Source of the DNA: Sphingopyxis sp. Root154
GTDB taxonomy: Bacteria > Pseudomonadota > Alphaproteobacteria > Sphingomonadales > Sphingomonadaceae
NCBI RefSeq assembly: GCF_001427105.1
Contig: NZ_LMGI01000003.1
Location: 807,467-871,466 of the forward strand
DNA: 64,000 bases
Direction of reading: 5' to 3'
Under the pieces are notes generated by a model. The model was not told the origin of the DNA, searched no databases, and was given only the letters and a program-made list of their open reading frames with translations. The translations under genes were made by a program, and so were the position numbers. Below, one piece after another: positions 35,384 to 43,728 of the stretch. How positions within the stretch are numbered: the first letter of the stretch is position 1; the number at the start of each line of letters is the position of its first letter.

Positions 35384-36502
35384 CTACCGCGGAACTAGGC
35401 CGGGATCCGTAGCGTTTCTCGCTTGGGTCGTCAGTCGCTTCGCCATGATGTTCCAATACCTCTCGTAGCGAAAAGTGGAGAGATGAGCGAAAGCCACTGT
35501 AGCGGCAAAAAGTAGCGGGCGCTTGGCATATTTGATCAGAGCGTCGCCCGAGCCGAGCCAGGTATTTGCGAATATCCCGTGGAACACGTACAGCGCGTAA
35601 GACGTCTGAGCCGTGTAAACAACGGCGCGCCATTGACAAATCTGCCGCAGCCACAACGGCGCGTTGTACAAAGATGCTCCGATCATCAGGGCTGAGATAT
35701 AAGGTCTCAAAAAAGGGAGGAAGCCCGTTCGCAGGTCGGCACTGGCAAACAGAAGCGGTGCCAATAAAAACAAATTGAAATGGGCAACAAATTTTCGAGC
35801 GCGGTCCCCAAACCAACCTTCATAAATGAGCGCTAGCGTCGCACCGGCAAGTATCTCGTCGGCGCGAAACCAGCTCACAATGGACATGGGCTCATGCCAG
35901 TATAGCCGTGCACAGGTGATTGCGACACAGGCTAGCGGGATAGCAAATAGTGCGCGTTTGCCGCCGATCGCGACCAGCATGGCGATCGACAGATAGAATT
36001 GCACCTCCAGACAAAGGCTCCAAAAATGGCTGCCTGGACCGACGAGAAAGAACGGAGGCAGATTTGCATAGAATAGAAGATTTCCAGCAATTTTTTCGAG
36101 GCTCGCGTCGCCAGCCACAAGAAATGCGAGAAACATGCCAAGCCAGCCCAGGGGCACAATTCGCATTAGCCTGCGCACGAGGAAGCGTCGAATATCTCCG
36201 TCCTCGATCAGGAAACGCGTTATCAGGAAACCTGACAGTGTGAAGAACATCACCATACCAGTGGCCGCCGTGGGAGCGTTGAAGGCCCACTGACTAGGGC
36301 CGACTGGAAGAAGATGCCCGACCAGCACAAGCGTAATGCTGAGCGCTCTCCATCCATCCAGCAGTGGTAAGTGCCTTAGTGGCGCAACGTTCTGGGTCGA
36401 CTGCATCGACACGACGCTAAGCCGTTTTAGAACTATGTCTAGCAGCTTAAGCGCCGCTCCGGAACGCGCGCCCAGCTCCGCGGAATTAGCCTGCTGTCTC
36501 AT
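35384..36502 (-). CDS. Acyltransferase family 3 membrane protein (OafA-like)
   Basis: A 372-residue membrane protein with about ten hydrophobic segments. LPLLDGWRALSITLVLVGHL carries the family's conserved Arg and His (RAL…H), FFTLSGFLITRFLIEDG and FLVRRLMRIVPLGWLGM are the following conserved loops, and FWSLCLEVQFYL the SLExxFY motif. Such enzymes add acetyl or other acyl groups to surface sugars. It probably decorates the polysaccharide of this locus. The start is uncertain: ATG 36502 is used here, 36520 and 36406 are alternatives. A second family member is encoded at 59012. Confidence 0.85.
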   Translation of the reverse strand: MRQQANSAELGARSGAALKLLDIVLKRLSVVSMQSTQNVAPLRHLPLLDGWRALSITLVLVGHLLPVGPSQWAFNAPTAATGMVMFFTLSGFLITRFLIEDGDIRRFLVRRLMRIVPLGWLGMFLAFLVAGDASLEKIAGNLLFYANLPPFFLVGPGSHFWSLCLEVQFYLSIAMLVAIGGKRALFAIPLACVAITCARLYWHEPMSIVSWFRADEILAGATLALIYEGWFGDRARKFVAHFNLFLLAPLLFASADLRTGFLPFLRPYISALMIGASLYNAPLWLRQICQWRAVVYTAQTSYALYVFHGIFANTWLGSGDALIKYAKRPLLFAATVAFAHLSTFRYERYWNIMAKRLTTQARNATDPGLVPR

Positions 36503-36749
36503 ATCTCTTTGTCCCGTCACAGCGCGAGCGCGCGGAGGGGGCCGACAAATGTGCGCCGATCAAATTGGAGGCGACACGATCAGTGCAGGGAGCTCCCGCC
36601 AATCCCCGCAGACAACTTTCCAACCATTGCGCATCCACTCCCGCGCAATTTTGTCTCACAAATCGGTTCTGTGGGCTCCGGCGCACATGTTGACCCCATA
36701 TCGCTGCGCATTCTCGTAGTGGCGACGATTTCGCCCCGGCATTGAGCCA

Positions 36750-37430
36750 TCAAACCTCGATGAAAATCCGGATCTTGTTTGGGCTGGCGCCCGTCGCGCG
36801 CGCGATTTTTTCACGTCCTTGGCTTATCAATTCCTCGGACGGATCCGTAGAGAGGTCTACGAGAAGTTGAGCCACCGGAACTCCGAGCAAAGCCGCGAGA
36901 GATGTAAGCCGGTCATGCTTCGGCCGTGCCCGCCCAGACTCCCAGCCTGAAATCGATGGACCACTTACCCCCAAATCGGCTGCGACCCGAGCCTGGCTTA
37001 GCCCTTTCGCAATTCGCAACCGCTTCAGGTTCGCTCCAAAACGGGCGTCAGAGGAAACAACGCCAATTCCCTCCGGACCCGCTAAACCTAGGTCGGGATC
37101 GTCGCCGACCGCCGCGCTCTGCAACTGAGCCGCACTCAGCGCTGCCGATGAAATCGGCGCTTCGAACTGACAGCCGAACAGCTTGCCGCTTGTCCAGACA
37201 ATGTTCGTCGCGACTGCACCCGCATGCGGAAGTTCGACTTCGATTCGATCATCAACGGCAAGCTCAGCATCACACTCGATGAGCATGCCGCTCATTGAAA
37301 TATTATGGATGAGCACTTTGATATCGGCGCCCTTTGAGCGGGCGCCTTGGGCGTTGAGATGAAGTCTCCGCCGTGCAGTGCGTCGTTTGCGACCGTTTGC
37401 CAGCGCATCCAGATATGCCGAAATAGCCAT
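36750..37430 (-). CDS. PilZ-XRE fusion protein, copy 2
   Basis: A 226-residue paralogue of the protein at 33962 with the same order of domains. The PilZ part has RTARR (RxxxR at 17-21), NISMSG (NxSxxG at 43-48), VELPHAG and GKLFGCQFEAPIS; the XRE part has LKRLRIAKGLSQARVAADLG and ISGWESGRARPKHD. The shared block after PilZ (PIS…AA.LQ) shows common descent. The two copies lie 2.1 kb apart on opposite strands, with an acyltransferase between. It diverges from the second PEP-CTERM gene across 460 bp, a probable control region. Confidence 0.88.
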   Translation of the reverse strand: MAISAYLDALANGRKRRTARRRLHLNAQGARSKGADIKVLIHNISMSGMLIECDAELAVDDRIEVELPHAGAVATNIVWTSGKLFGCQFEAPISSAALSAAQLQSAAVGDDPDLGLAGPEGIGVVSSDARFGANLKRLRIAKGLSQARVAADLGVSGPSISGWESGRARPKHDRLTSLAALLGVPVAQLLVDLSTDPSEELISQGREKIARATGASPNKIRIFIEV

Positions 37431-37892
37431 ATTCCGCTTAGTCGGACCTTACGGTTAAAAAAACCTTACCCAGAACGAGTTTGCGCTCCCGATTGATCCG
37501 CCGATCTCGCGCCCCGACTCGAGCCACTCTGCCGTGGAACCGTGGCCGCCACTCCGTTTTCTCGATGCAGATTCAGTTCTACAAATTAACACATTATAAC
37601 ATCGATCCACCTTCCAGGCGGCTCAGCTGAGATTACGTTGGAGGGCCCCATCCTCTCCGGCCCAATGGGCGATGCAGGCCGATCCGGCTTTTCCCTGCCA
37701 ATCGCCTACAATTTTGCACCGTTTCTCTAGCATTTTTCGGGTTCCATATCTTGATGGCATCGCCGACGAGAGACGCTATCGGAGCCGTACTGCTCGGATG
37801 GTCCACTAAGGCTGTGCCTGATCGGGACGCACAGATCGTCACCTCGAAACAAAAATCTTCACTCGTTGTAATATATCGGCTAACCAACTGTC
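37431..37892. promoter_or_regulatory. Divergent intergenic region between PilZ-XRE copy 2 and the PEP-CTERM/YkuD/CAP genes
   Basis: No gene is supported in these 462 bp. AT-rich patches (around 37570-37600 and 37860-37880) probably hold the divergent promoters. This is the natural place to look for binding of the PilZ-XRE protein. I could not define a dyad repeat by eye. Confidence 0.4.
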
Positions 37893-38573
37893 ATGGCAGC
37901 GATTACGACATTCCTGGGCTCGAGACTTCGCGTGGGCGCTATGGCTATCGCCTTGCTCCTACTTGCAATCATGTCGATCACGATCCCTGCGTTCGGTGGC
38001 GACGGTGGAGCTCTGCTCGCTCAAACCACGGATGTGCTGAACCGCTTTGTCGATCGCTCGCCCGGCGAGCGTGATGAAACGAACCTGCTCAAAGGCAAGG
38101 AACGCAAAGAGAAATCGCTCGCGGACCGGCTCTTCGGCCGCCGTGTCAATGACGGCGAACCCGATCAACGCGCGCTTGGCAAAATATTCGATACCCCGCC
38201 CGAAGATTCGATCAAGGAGCTCCTCCCCGATCCGCCAGGCCCGCTCGCGTTAGGCGAGCCCGTGCCATCCGGCCTTTTGCCTGTTGGCGATATCGGCGCT
38301 CCCGGCGGCGGAACTCCTTCTGGCTTTCCTGGCGGAATTAGCACGGTCGCGCCTTCCGGACCGGGAGGAATTCCGGGCGGACCTAACCCGGGCAATCCCA
38401 CGCCTGGCGGCCCGACAGACCCCGGGGGAGAGCCGCCCGTAGCGGCTGTTCCTGAGCCGGGAACATGGGCCCTGATGTTGATCGGTTTTGGTTTCTGCGG
38501 TGCCGTTCTTCGGCGGCGTAGGAAGCCCGTTCCTGCGGGATCGCCGAGCAACCCGCTATGCGAACTAGCCTGA
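37893..38573 (+). CDS. PEPxxWA-CTERM sorting domain protein, Pro/Gly-rich
   Basis: A 226-residue protein with an N-terminal hydrophobic export segment (about 13-33), a charged stretch (NLLKGKERKEKSLADRL), then a Pro/Gly-rich linker (about 112-182) and the sorting tail: PEPGTWA at 187-193, hydrophobic LMLIGFGFCGAVL and RRRRK. The linker suggests an extended spacer across the wall or matrix. Second exosortase substrate of the window. Its last 16 bp overlap the L,D-transpeptidase gene, so sorting substrate and wall enzyme are made from one message. Confidence 0.9.
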   Translation: MAAITTFLGSRLRVGAMAIALLLLAIMSITIPAFGGDGGALLAQTTDVLNRFVDRSPGERDETNLLKGKERKEKSLADRLFGRRVNDGEPDQRALGKIFDTPPEDSIKELLPDPPGPLALGEPVPSGLLPVGDIGAPGGGTPSGFPGGISTVAPSGPGGIPGGPNPGNPTPGGPTDPGGEPPVAAVPEPGTWALMLIGFGFCGAVLRRRRKPVPAGSPSNPLCELA

Positions 38574-39235
38574 TCGTCGCATTTCTAATCGTGCCTGCTG
38601 CAATTGCAGGTGCGTTTGTTGGAAATGACGTCTCGACTCCTGGGCTGATTGCCCCCTCGGTGACAGTCGGCAAGGAGCGAATCCCTTCCTCAGCGCCGTC
38701 GCTGCAACTAGGCCGAGAAACGCTCTCGCCCGCGGAGCTGAACATGGCAGTAAGGGCCGGCTTGCTTCCGCTTGGGACCAAGTCGCTGCTGAAGACGGAA
38801 GGGGCCATGCGACACGGTGAATTCAAATGGAATGAAGATGGCGTCCCGGCCGGCGAGCTGAAGGTCTGGGTGGATCTTCGGACCCAGATGATTTCCGTCT
38901 TTCGTGGCGGCCATGAAATCGGGACGGCAGTAGTCGTCTATGGTGCTGAGAGCATGGAATCCCCGACTGGGAGGTTTCCAATTCTTACAAAAAGTCGCGA
39001 CTATCATTCGCGCGCCTATGATGCCCCGATGCCCTACTCGATGTTTATAAACAACACAGGCGTCGCCTTGCATGGAAGCCCGATGTCGAGCCGACGAGCC
39101 ACTCACGGGTGCGTCGGTTTGCCGGTCGAATTCGCTCGCCTCCTTTTCAGCGCTGCCAAGATCGGCGACGTCGTTCAGATCGTTCGATCTGACGCCACTT
39201 CTACGCCGGCGAGCCGGCCCACCGTCAAATCCTAA
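38558..39235 (+). CDS. L,D-transpeptidase (YkuD domain)
   Basis: A 225-residue exported protein with an N-terminal hydrophobic signal or anchor. The YkuD catalytic region reads ALHGSPMSSRRATHGCVGLP, with His172 and Cys185. In most L,D-transpeptidases the Cys is in [S/T]HGCxR/N; here Gly187 stands where Arg or Asn is usual, so activity may be altered. The preceding LKVWVDLRTQMISVFRGG and SPTGRFPI segments are typical of the fold. It would cross-link peptidoglycan or attach proteins to it. Coupled to the upstream PEP-CTERM gene. Confidence 0.88.
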   Translation: MRTSLIVAFLIVPAAIAGAFVGNDVSTPGLIAPSVTVGKERIPSSAPSLQLGRETLSPAELNMAVRAGLLPLGTKSLLKTEGAMRHGEFKWNEDGVPAGELKVWVDLRTQMISVFRGGHEIGTAVVVYGAESMESPTGRFPILTKSRDYHSRAYDAPMPYSMFINNTGVALHGSPMSSRRATHGCVGLPVEFARLLFSAAKIGDVVQIVRSDATSTPASRPTVKS

Positions 39236-39312
39236 TAGCGCTTTAACCATATTACACCACTCCGCCTTAGTGCTTCCGAAGTTACCATTCCTCTGCATCT
39301 TGGGGAATTGGT

Positions 39313-40143
39313 ATGCAACGGCTCAACAAAACGGCGAGGAAACTCGCTTTTCTTGCAGTCGCGATGGCGCTGCTTAGTGGAGCTCAGCCAAGGCTGGGCG
39401 GTCTTAATGATCGGCTACTCGACAGTCATAACCGCGAACGCGCCAGCGTAGGGGTTCCCGCGCTGAGCTGGAGCCCGGACTTGGCGCAGCGGGCGCAGGC
39501 TTGGGCGGACCATCTCTCGGAAACAGGAAAATTTGAGCATTCCCCGAACATTCCCGGTCGTCCATTGGAGGGCGAGAATATCTGGGGCGGCACACCGGGC
39601 GCTTTTCGACCAGAAACCATGGTTGACCTCTGGATCTCGGAAAAGAAGCATTTTGTTCGCGGCGTTTTTCCGGCGAACAGCCAGACTGGACGACCACAGG
39701 ACGTTTCTCATTATACTCAGCTCATATGGGCTCGCTCAGGCGCGGTCGGTTGCGGCTTAAGTGATAAGGGCGGCGAGGAGATCCTTGTCTGTCGATACAG
39801 CGAGCCGGGAAATGTGAGAGGCCGTGACCCGTTCGGGCAGGACTTGCAGAAGTCACTCGCCATCGCCCGGACCGGTCAGTCGAGCCTCAGGCTGCCCTTA
39901 GCGGTATCGGCGGCAGGTTTTGCGGGCGCCGCATCGGCCCTGATCGAGGGCAATGGCCCAGGTGCCGGAAGGACCGGTTTATCGCCATCGGCCAGCGCGC
40001 CAGCCGCTTCGTCCGCAGCGATCCGCGATTTTGACGGCAGCACGCCCGTCAGAGGTTCAGGCATCACTGGGTTCATTTCGAAATCCTCGGTTCCGACGAT
40101 CTGCGGCTGGTCGTCCAGCAATTGTTCCTGGCTCACTGACTGA
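39313..40143 (+). CDS. CAP (SCP/PR-1) domain protein
   Basis: A 276-residue exported protein. After a signal peptide (LAFLAVAMALLSGAQP) the CAP domain covers about residues 30-180: LLDSHNRERASVGVPALSWS, FEHSP, GENIWGG, HYTQLIWARSGAVGCGL and VCRYSEPGN. Function of bacterial CAP proteins is varied and mostly unknown. The last roughly 88 residues (Ala/Ser/Gly-rich) overlap the sleB-like gene on the other strand and match no domain, so the ancestral stop may have been lost after the CAP domain. It follows the YkuD gene by 77 bp. Confidence 0.85.
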   Translation: MQRLNKTARKLAFLAVAMALLSGAQPRLGGLNDRLLDSHNRERASVGVPALSWSPDLAQRAQAWADHLSETGKFEHSPNIPGRPLEGENIWGGTPGAFRPETMVDLWISEKKHFVRGVFPANSQTGRPQDVSHYTQLIWARSGAVGCGLSDKGGEEILVCRYSEPGNVRGRDPFGQDLQKSLAIARTGQSSLRLPLAVSAAGFAGAASALIEGNGPGAGRTGLSPSASAPAASSAAIRDFDGSTPVRGSGITGFISKSSVPTICGWSSSNCSWLTD

Positions 40144-40886
40144 TTGAAAGCGGCGCGTCGCCCCCATCCTCCGGACCACCGATAAAAAATATGATGGTCG
40201 ACTTGCGCAATTTTTGCAAGTGACGGGGCCCAGTACGGTACGACATAATCCGCGTGATAGTGGGTTGCCATTCCGACGCTGCGCTCGACATATCCCGACA
40301 GTGCCGCAAGGGCGATACGCCTTGCAGCATCCCACCCTGCGCGCGACGGCTTCCGCGCGAGGCTTCCGTCACAGGTGAAAGTGAACTGGCATCCTGTTCG
40401 CCGTTCCGAGCCTTGATAGACCACCCCACAAATGCTGTCTGGAAAGGCGGGATGGCGCGCTCGATTCAAAATTACTTGGGCGACGCTACGCTTGCCCGTC
40501 TCGGACTCTTGCGCCGCCTCATAGTAAATTGCCGCAGTCAGGCAGTCCATCGCCGACCGGCGCTCCGCGAAGGCAGACGCATTGAGCGGCACCACGAGCG
40601 GCGGCGCACTCTCGATCGGCGCCATCGAGAAAGGCAATGAAGCGTTTTCGGCAACTGCGGCGTCGGGCGAAAGCGGCTTATAGTCTTGGGGCGCCACAGT
40701 CGGCGGCACTTGTTTAGCTGCCTCCGCCCGCTTGCGAATGTCCGCCGGCGTCAATCTCCCGTGCCCGGCACCCTCCGCAAGCAGCCACCAGAAGGCAAAC
40801 ACAAGCCCGAGCGCCGCGACGGAAACCGCCAGGACGCCCAAAGCTTGGCGACGGTCCCGCCGTTTTTGGTTTGCTGTATGGTCCAT
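39876..40886 (-). CDS. Cell wall hydrolase (SleB-like, Hydrolase_2)
   Basis: A 336-residue protein with one N-terminal membrane anchor (LGVLAVSVAALGLVFAFWWLL) and a periplasmic hydrolase domain: MDCLTAAIYYEAAQESETGKRSVAQVILNR with the conserved catalytic Glu, then CQFTFTCDGS and ATHYHADYVVPYWAPSL. SleB-type enzymes cleave peptidoglycan glycan strands. The C-terminal 90 residues are low-complexity and overlap the CAP gene by 268 bp. ATG 40886 is used; an in-frame GTG at 40910 is possible. Confidence 0.88.
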   Translation of the reverse strand: MDHTANQKRRDRRQALGVLAVSVAALGLVFAFWWLLAEGAGHGRLTPADIRKRAEAAKQVPPTVAPQDYKPLSPDAAVAENASLPFSMAPIESAPPLVVPLNASAFAERRSAMDCLTAAIYYEAAQESETGKRSVAQVILNRARHPAFPDSICGVVYQGSERRTGCQFTFTCDGSLARKPSRAGWDAARRIALAALSGYVERSVGMATHYHADYVVPYWAPSLAKIAQVDHHIFYRWSGGWGRRAAFNQSVSQEQLLDDQPQIVGTEDFEMNPVMPEPLTGVLPSKSRIAADEAAGALADGDKPVLPAPGPLPSIRADAAPAKPAADTAKGSLRLD

Positions 40887-41070
40887 CTTATCCGGGGCTG
40901 TTCCAAACACGGAAAAAAACGCTGCTATGCCAAAGCAAGTCCGCGGTCCATAGTCGCTCGACGGCCCGGCATAATTGTCCCGCCGTGAAACGTTTTACAA
41001 CATCAGCGACATTGGCATGAAGACCAGTTTCGTCTATTCGGACTTACATTCTTCAATAATCGAGTAGTTA

Positions 41071-41979
41071 ATGGCCACTGCCGCCGACGCCAAGATCATG
41101 TCAGACATGCCGGGGCCCGCCTCCCGAGCGATTCCGCTCGGATCGATCGCGTTGGCGCTCGGCGTTGCCTTGTTCTGCATTCCGACGATGATGTTCGTGG
41201 TGCGTCAGTCCTGGACGGGCGAAGAAGGGGCGCATGGTCCGATCGTCCTCGTGACCGGGCTGTGGCTGCTCTTTCGCCAGTGGAAAGAGACCAAGGAGAT
41301 AGCGACTCCTGCGCCATCGACCTCCGTGTGGGTCCTCCTAGCCATCCTCGTCCCTCTAGAGATATTTGCGCGCATCACCCAGATCGTCGAACTTGAAGGC
41401 TATCTGATGTACTTCACGTTGCTCGTGGTGCTCTATAGTCTAGTCGGCCTGGAAGTGATGAAGCGCCTCTGGTTTCCGCTATTCTATCTCGCCTTCATAT
41501 TCCCCCCGCCGGACACCTTTGTGGCAGTCGTCACGGTTCCGATGAAGATGTGGCTTTCTGAAGCGGCGATCTGGTTTTTGAGCCTGCTCGGCTACCCGAT
41601 CGGCGGCGAAGGCGTCAGAATCTATATTGGCCAGTATGAGTTGCTCGTTGCAGCGGCATGTTCCGGGATCAACTCAATCATATCGCTTTCGGCGATCTCA
41701 CTTTTCTATATTTACATGCGTCACCAAGCGCGTTGGCAATATGCCTTGTTGCTCGTCCTCTTCATCATTCCCGTGGCCTTGGTCGCGAATTTCTTTCGCG
41801 TCCTCATCCTGATTCTGCTGACATATCATGCCGGCGAAGCCGCCGCTCAGGGGTTTCTGCATAATTTTGCTGGGATCTTGATGTTCGGGATAGCGCTAAT
41901 TTCGATTTTCGCTCTCGATACATTGCTGAAGCCCGTCTGGGACCGTTATGTCGGCAAAACGGAAAGGGCCGCTGCATGA
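41071..41979 (+). CDS. xrtV: Exosortase V
   Basis: A 302-residue polytopic membrane protease-like protein that should cleave PEP-CTERM tails and pass the protein on. The catalytic triad is visible: Cys197 (VAAACSGINSI), Arg243 (NFFRVLILI) and His264 (FLHNFAGIL). WTGEEGAHGPIVLVTGLWLL at the N-terminus and PPPDTF are typical exosortase elements. V-type assignment rests on overall sequence, the adjoining V-type EpsI and the sphingomonad context. It overlaps epsI by ATGA. Confidence 0.93.
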   Translation: MATAADAKIMSDMPGPASRAIPLGSIALALGVALFCIPTMMFVVRQSWTGEEGAHGPIVLVTGLWLLFRQWKETKEIATPAPSTSVWVLLAILVPLEIFARITQIVELEGYLMYFTLLVVLYSLVGLEVMKRLWFPLFYLAFIFPPPDTFVAVVTVPMKMWLSEAAIWFLSLLGYPIGGEGVRIYIGQYELLVAAACSGINSIISLSAISLFYIYMRHQARWQYALLLVLFIIPVALVANFFRVLILILLTYHAGEAAAQGFLHNFAGILMFGIALISIFALDTLLKPVWDRYVGKTERAAA

Positions 41980-42680
41980 GTGAAGACGCACGCTTGTCCG
42001 CGCCCAAGCTCTCCCGGCGTAACATGCTTTTGGGCGCGGTTCTCGCTGGCGCCTCCGGGTTCGCATATGCGCGACAGCCGGCGATCGCTCATCCCGTAGT
42101 TCCTGAGAAGGATTTTGAGAGTTGGGTTCCGTCCGCGTTTGGGGACTGGAAAACGGTGTCGCAAAGTGGCGTTGTTCTCCCGCCACCTGATACGCTGCGC
42201 GACCGCCTTTACGATAATCTGGTGACCCGCGTCTATGTAGCGCCCAACCTTCCAGCCGTGATGCTACTCCTTGCCTACAACAATGCGCAGGATGGCGTGC
42301 TTCAGGTTCACCGCCCCGAAGTCTGTTATCCTGTCGGCGGCTTCGAACTCAGCGCCACTCGGGACATCACGCTTAATGGGGCCGGTCAGGTCGTTCCAGC
42401 CAACATGTTCACCGCCTCGGCGCCCGGTCGCGTCGAACAGGTTGCCTATTTCACCCGGCTCGGAACTGCGTATCCGCGAAAGTGGATAGAGCAACGCGTA
42501 GCTGTCATGCGCGCCAATCTGGCGGGAGAAGTCCCCGACGGTATGATGATGCGGGTCTCCGCCTTGGGTATTGACCAGCGACAGGCGGAGCCACTCCTGG
42601 CAGGTTTCTCAAGCCAATTTATCGAAAGCTCGAACCCACGGATGCAGCGCTTGCTCCTGGGACAAGACCCAAGAGGATAA
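41976..42680 (+). CDS. epsI: Exosortase-associated protein EpsI, V-type
   Basis: A 234-residue protein with an N-terminal SRRNMLLGAVLAGASGFAYA segment that resembles a twin-arginine signal. The EpsI domain includes VPSAFGDW, YNNAQDGVLQVHRPEVCYPVGGFEL and GRVEQVAYFTRLG. EpsI proteins accompany exosortases and polysaccharide loci and are thought to help processing or assembly; the His and Cys of HRPEVCYP are the conserved residues. Coupled to xrtV upstream and followed by the EpsD-like gene 4 bp later. Confidence 0.9.
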   Translation: MSEDARLSAPKLSRRNMLLGAVLAGASGFAYARQPAIAHPVVPEKDFESWVPSAFGDWKTVSQSGVVLPPPDTLRDRLYDNLVTRVYVAPNLPAVMLLLAYNNAQDGVLQVHRPEVCYPVGGFELSATRDITLNGAGQVVPANMFTASAPGRVEQVAYFTRLGTAYPRKWIEQRVAVMRANLAGEVPDGMMMRVSALGIDQRQAEPLLAGFSSQFIESSNPRMQRLLLGQDPRG

Positions 42681-42684
42681 GGCA

Positions 42685-43524
42685 ATGAACCGGACAATCA
42701 GCTTCACCTGCGCATTGGTCGCACTTTCGCTCTCGGCGTGCGACAAGGAAGCGACCGGACAGGTCGCGGCCGTCGTCAATGGGGAAGAAATTACCCTTCA
42801 GGAAATCAATGCCGAACTGGGCAGCACTCCGATCCCGGAAGGTATCGATAAGAAGGTCGTACAACAGGCTGCCCTCCAGAGGATCGTCGAACGGCGACTG
42901 CTCGCCCAGGCCGCGCGAGACGACGAACTCGACAAGACCTCTGATTATCTTCTGCGGGAACGCCAATTGCGCGACGCGCTTCTGGTCCAGCTCATGGGTC
43001 AGCGCGCTGAACGCGCTCTGAAAGTCCCTGGCGAGCAAGAAATCGACAAGTTCATTGCGGAAAATCCCGTGATGTTCTCTGAGCGGAAGATATTGACTGT
43101 CGATCGGATTCAGTTCGCGATGCCGAAGAATGTGGACCAGCTGAAGGCGCTCGAGAGCGATCATTCGATGGAGGCCGTCGCAGCTCGCCTCAAACAGAGG
43201 GGGATAGAGTTTCGCCGGGATACGACGCAGATAGATTCCGCTGCGCTCGGTCAGCAACGTCTACAACAGATTCGCGCTTTGCCCGCGGGTGAACCATTTG
43301 TGGTTCCGGAGAATGGCGTCGTCACGGTTGGCGTCGTGACCGGCGAGCGAGCCGAGCCTATTCCCGCCGCGAATGCGCGTCCGCTCGCCGTCCAGGCTCT
43401 TCGCAACAAGCAGTTGAGCGAGACGATGCAGCAGCGGCTGAAACAAAGCCGGACCAGTGCGGAAATTCAGTATCAGCCCGGCTTCGCCCCGGCGGCTCCA
43501 AAGGGTAGCCCGACCAAAAAATGA
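42685..43524 (+). CDS. EpsD-like peptidyl-prolyl cis-trans isomerase lipoprotein
   Basis: A 279-residue lipoprotein (LVALSLSACDK, Cys19) of the SurA/PrsA-like group found in exosortase loci. The N-terminal VAAVVNGEEITLQEINAEL is the usual chaperone start, helical region 50-140, and a degenerate PpiC segment around 150-210. It would help fold or guide exported polysaccharide-pathway proteins in the periplasm. Start ATG 42685 gives the signal peptide. Last gene of the xrtV-epsI-epsD unit. Confidence 0.85.
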   Translation: MNRTISFTCALVALSLSACDKEATGQVAAVVNGEEITLQEINAELGSTPIPEGIDKKVVQQAALQRIVERRLLAQAARDDELDKTSDYLLRERQLRDALLVQLMGQRAERALKVPGEQEIDKFIAENPVMFSERKILTVDRIQFAMPKNVDQLKALESDHSMEAVAARLKQRGIEFRRDTTQIDSAALGQQRLQQIRALPAGEPFVVPENGVVTVGVVTGERAEPIPAANARPLAVQALRNKQLSETMQQRLKQSRTSAEIQYQPGFAPAAPKGSPTKK

Positions 43525-43728
43525 GACCTGGGGAGTGCTCCACAGGTGGAGATTTCAGGACGGTCGGATCTAAGGGCGGCTACCCTGCCCCCTCGCCTGT
43601 TGCCCGCGACATTAACGCTCTGCTTCAAAACGAGCGCCTGCCGTAAGCGGTTGGACAGCCGACGGGTTGCGATCGTTCATGCGGGCCCGGTGCAACAGCG
43701 GTAGCGGCCAACGGAGTATGGAACAGAT

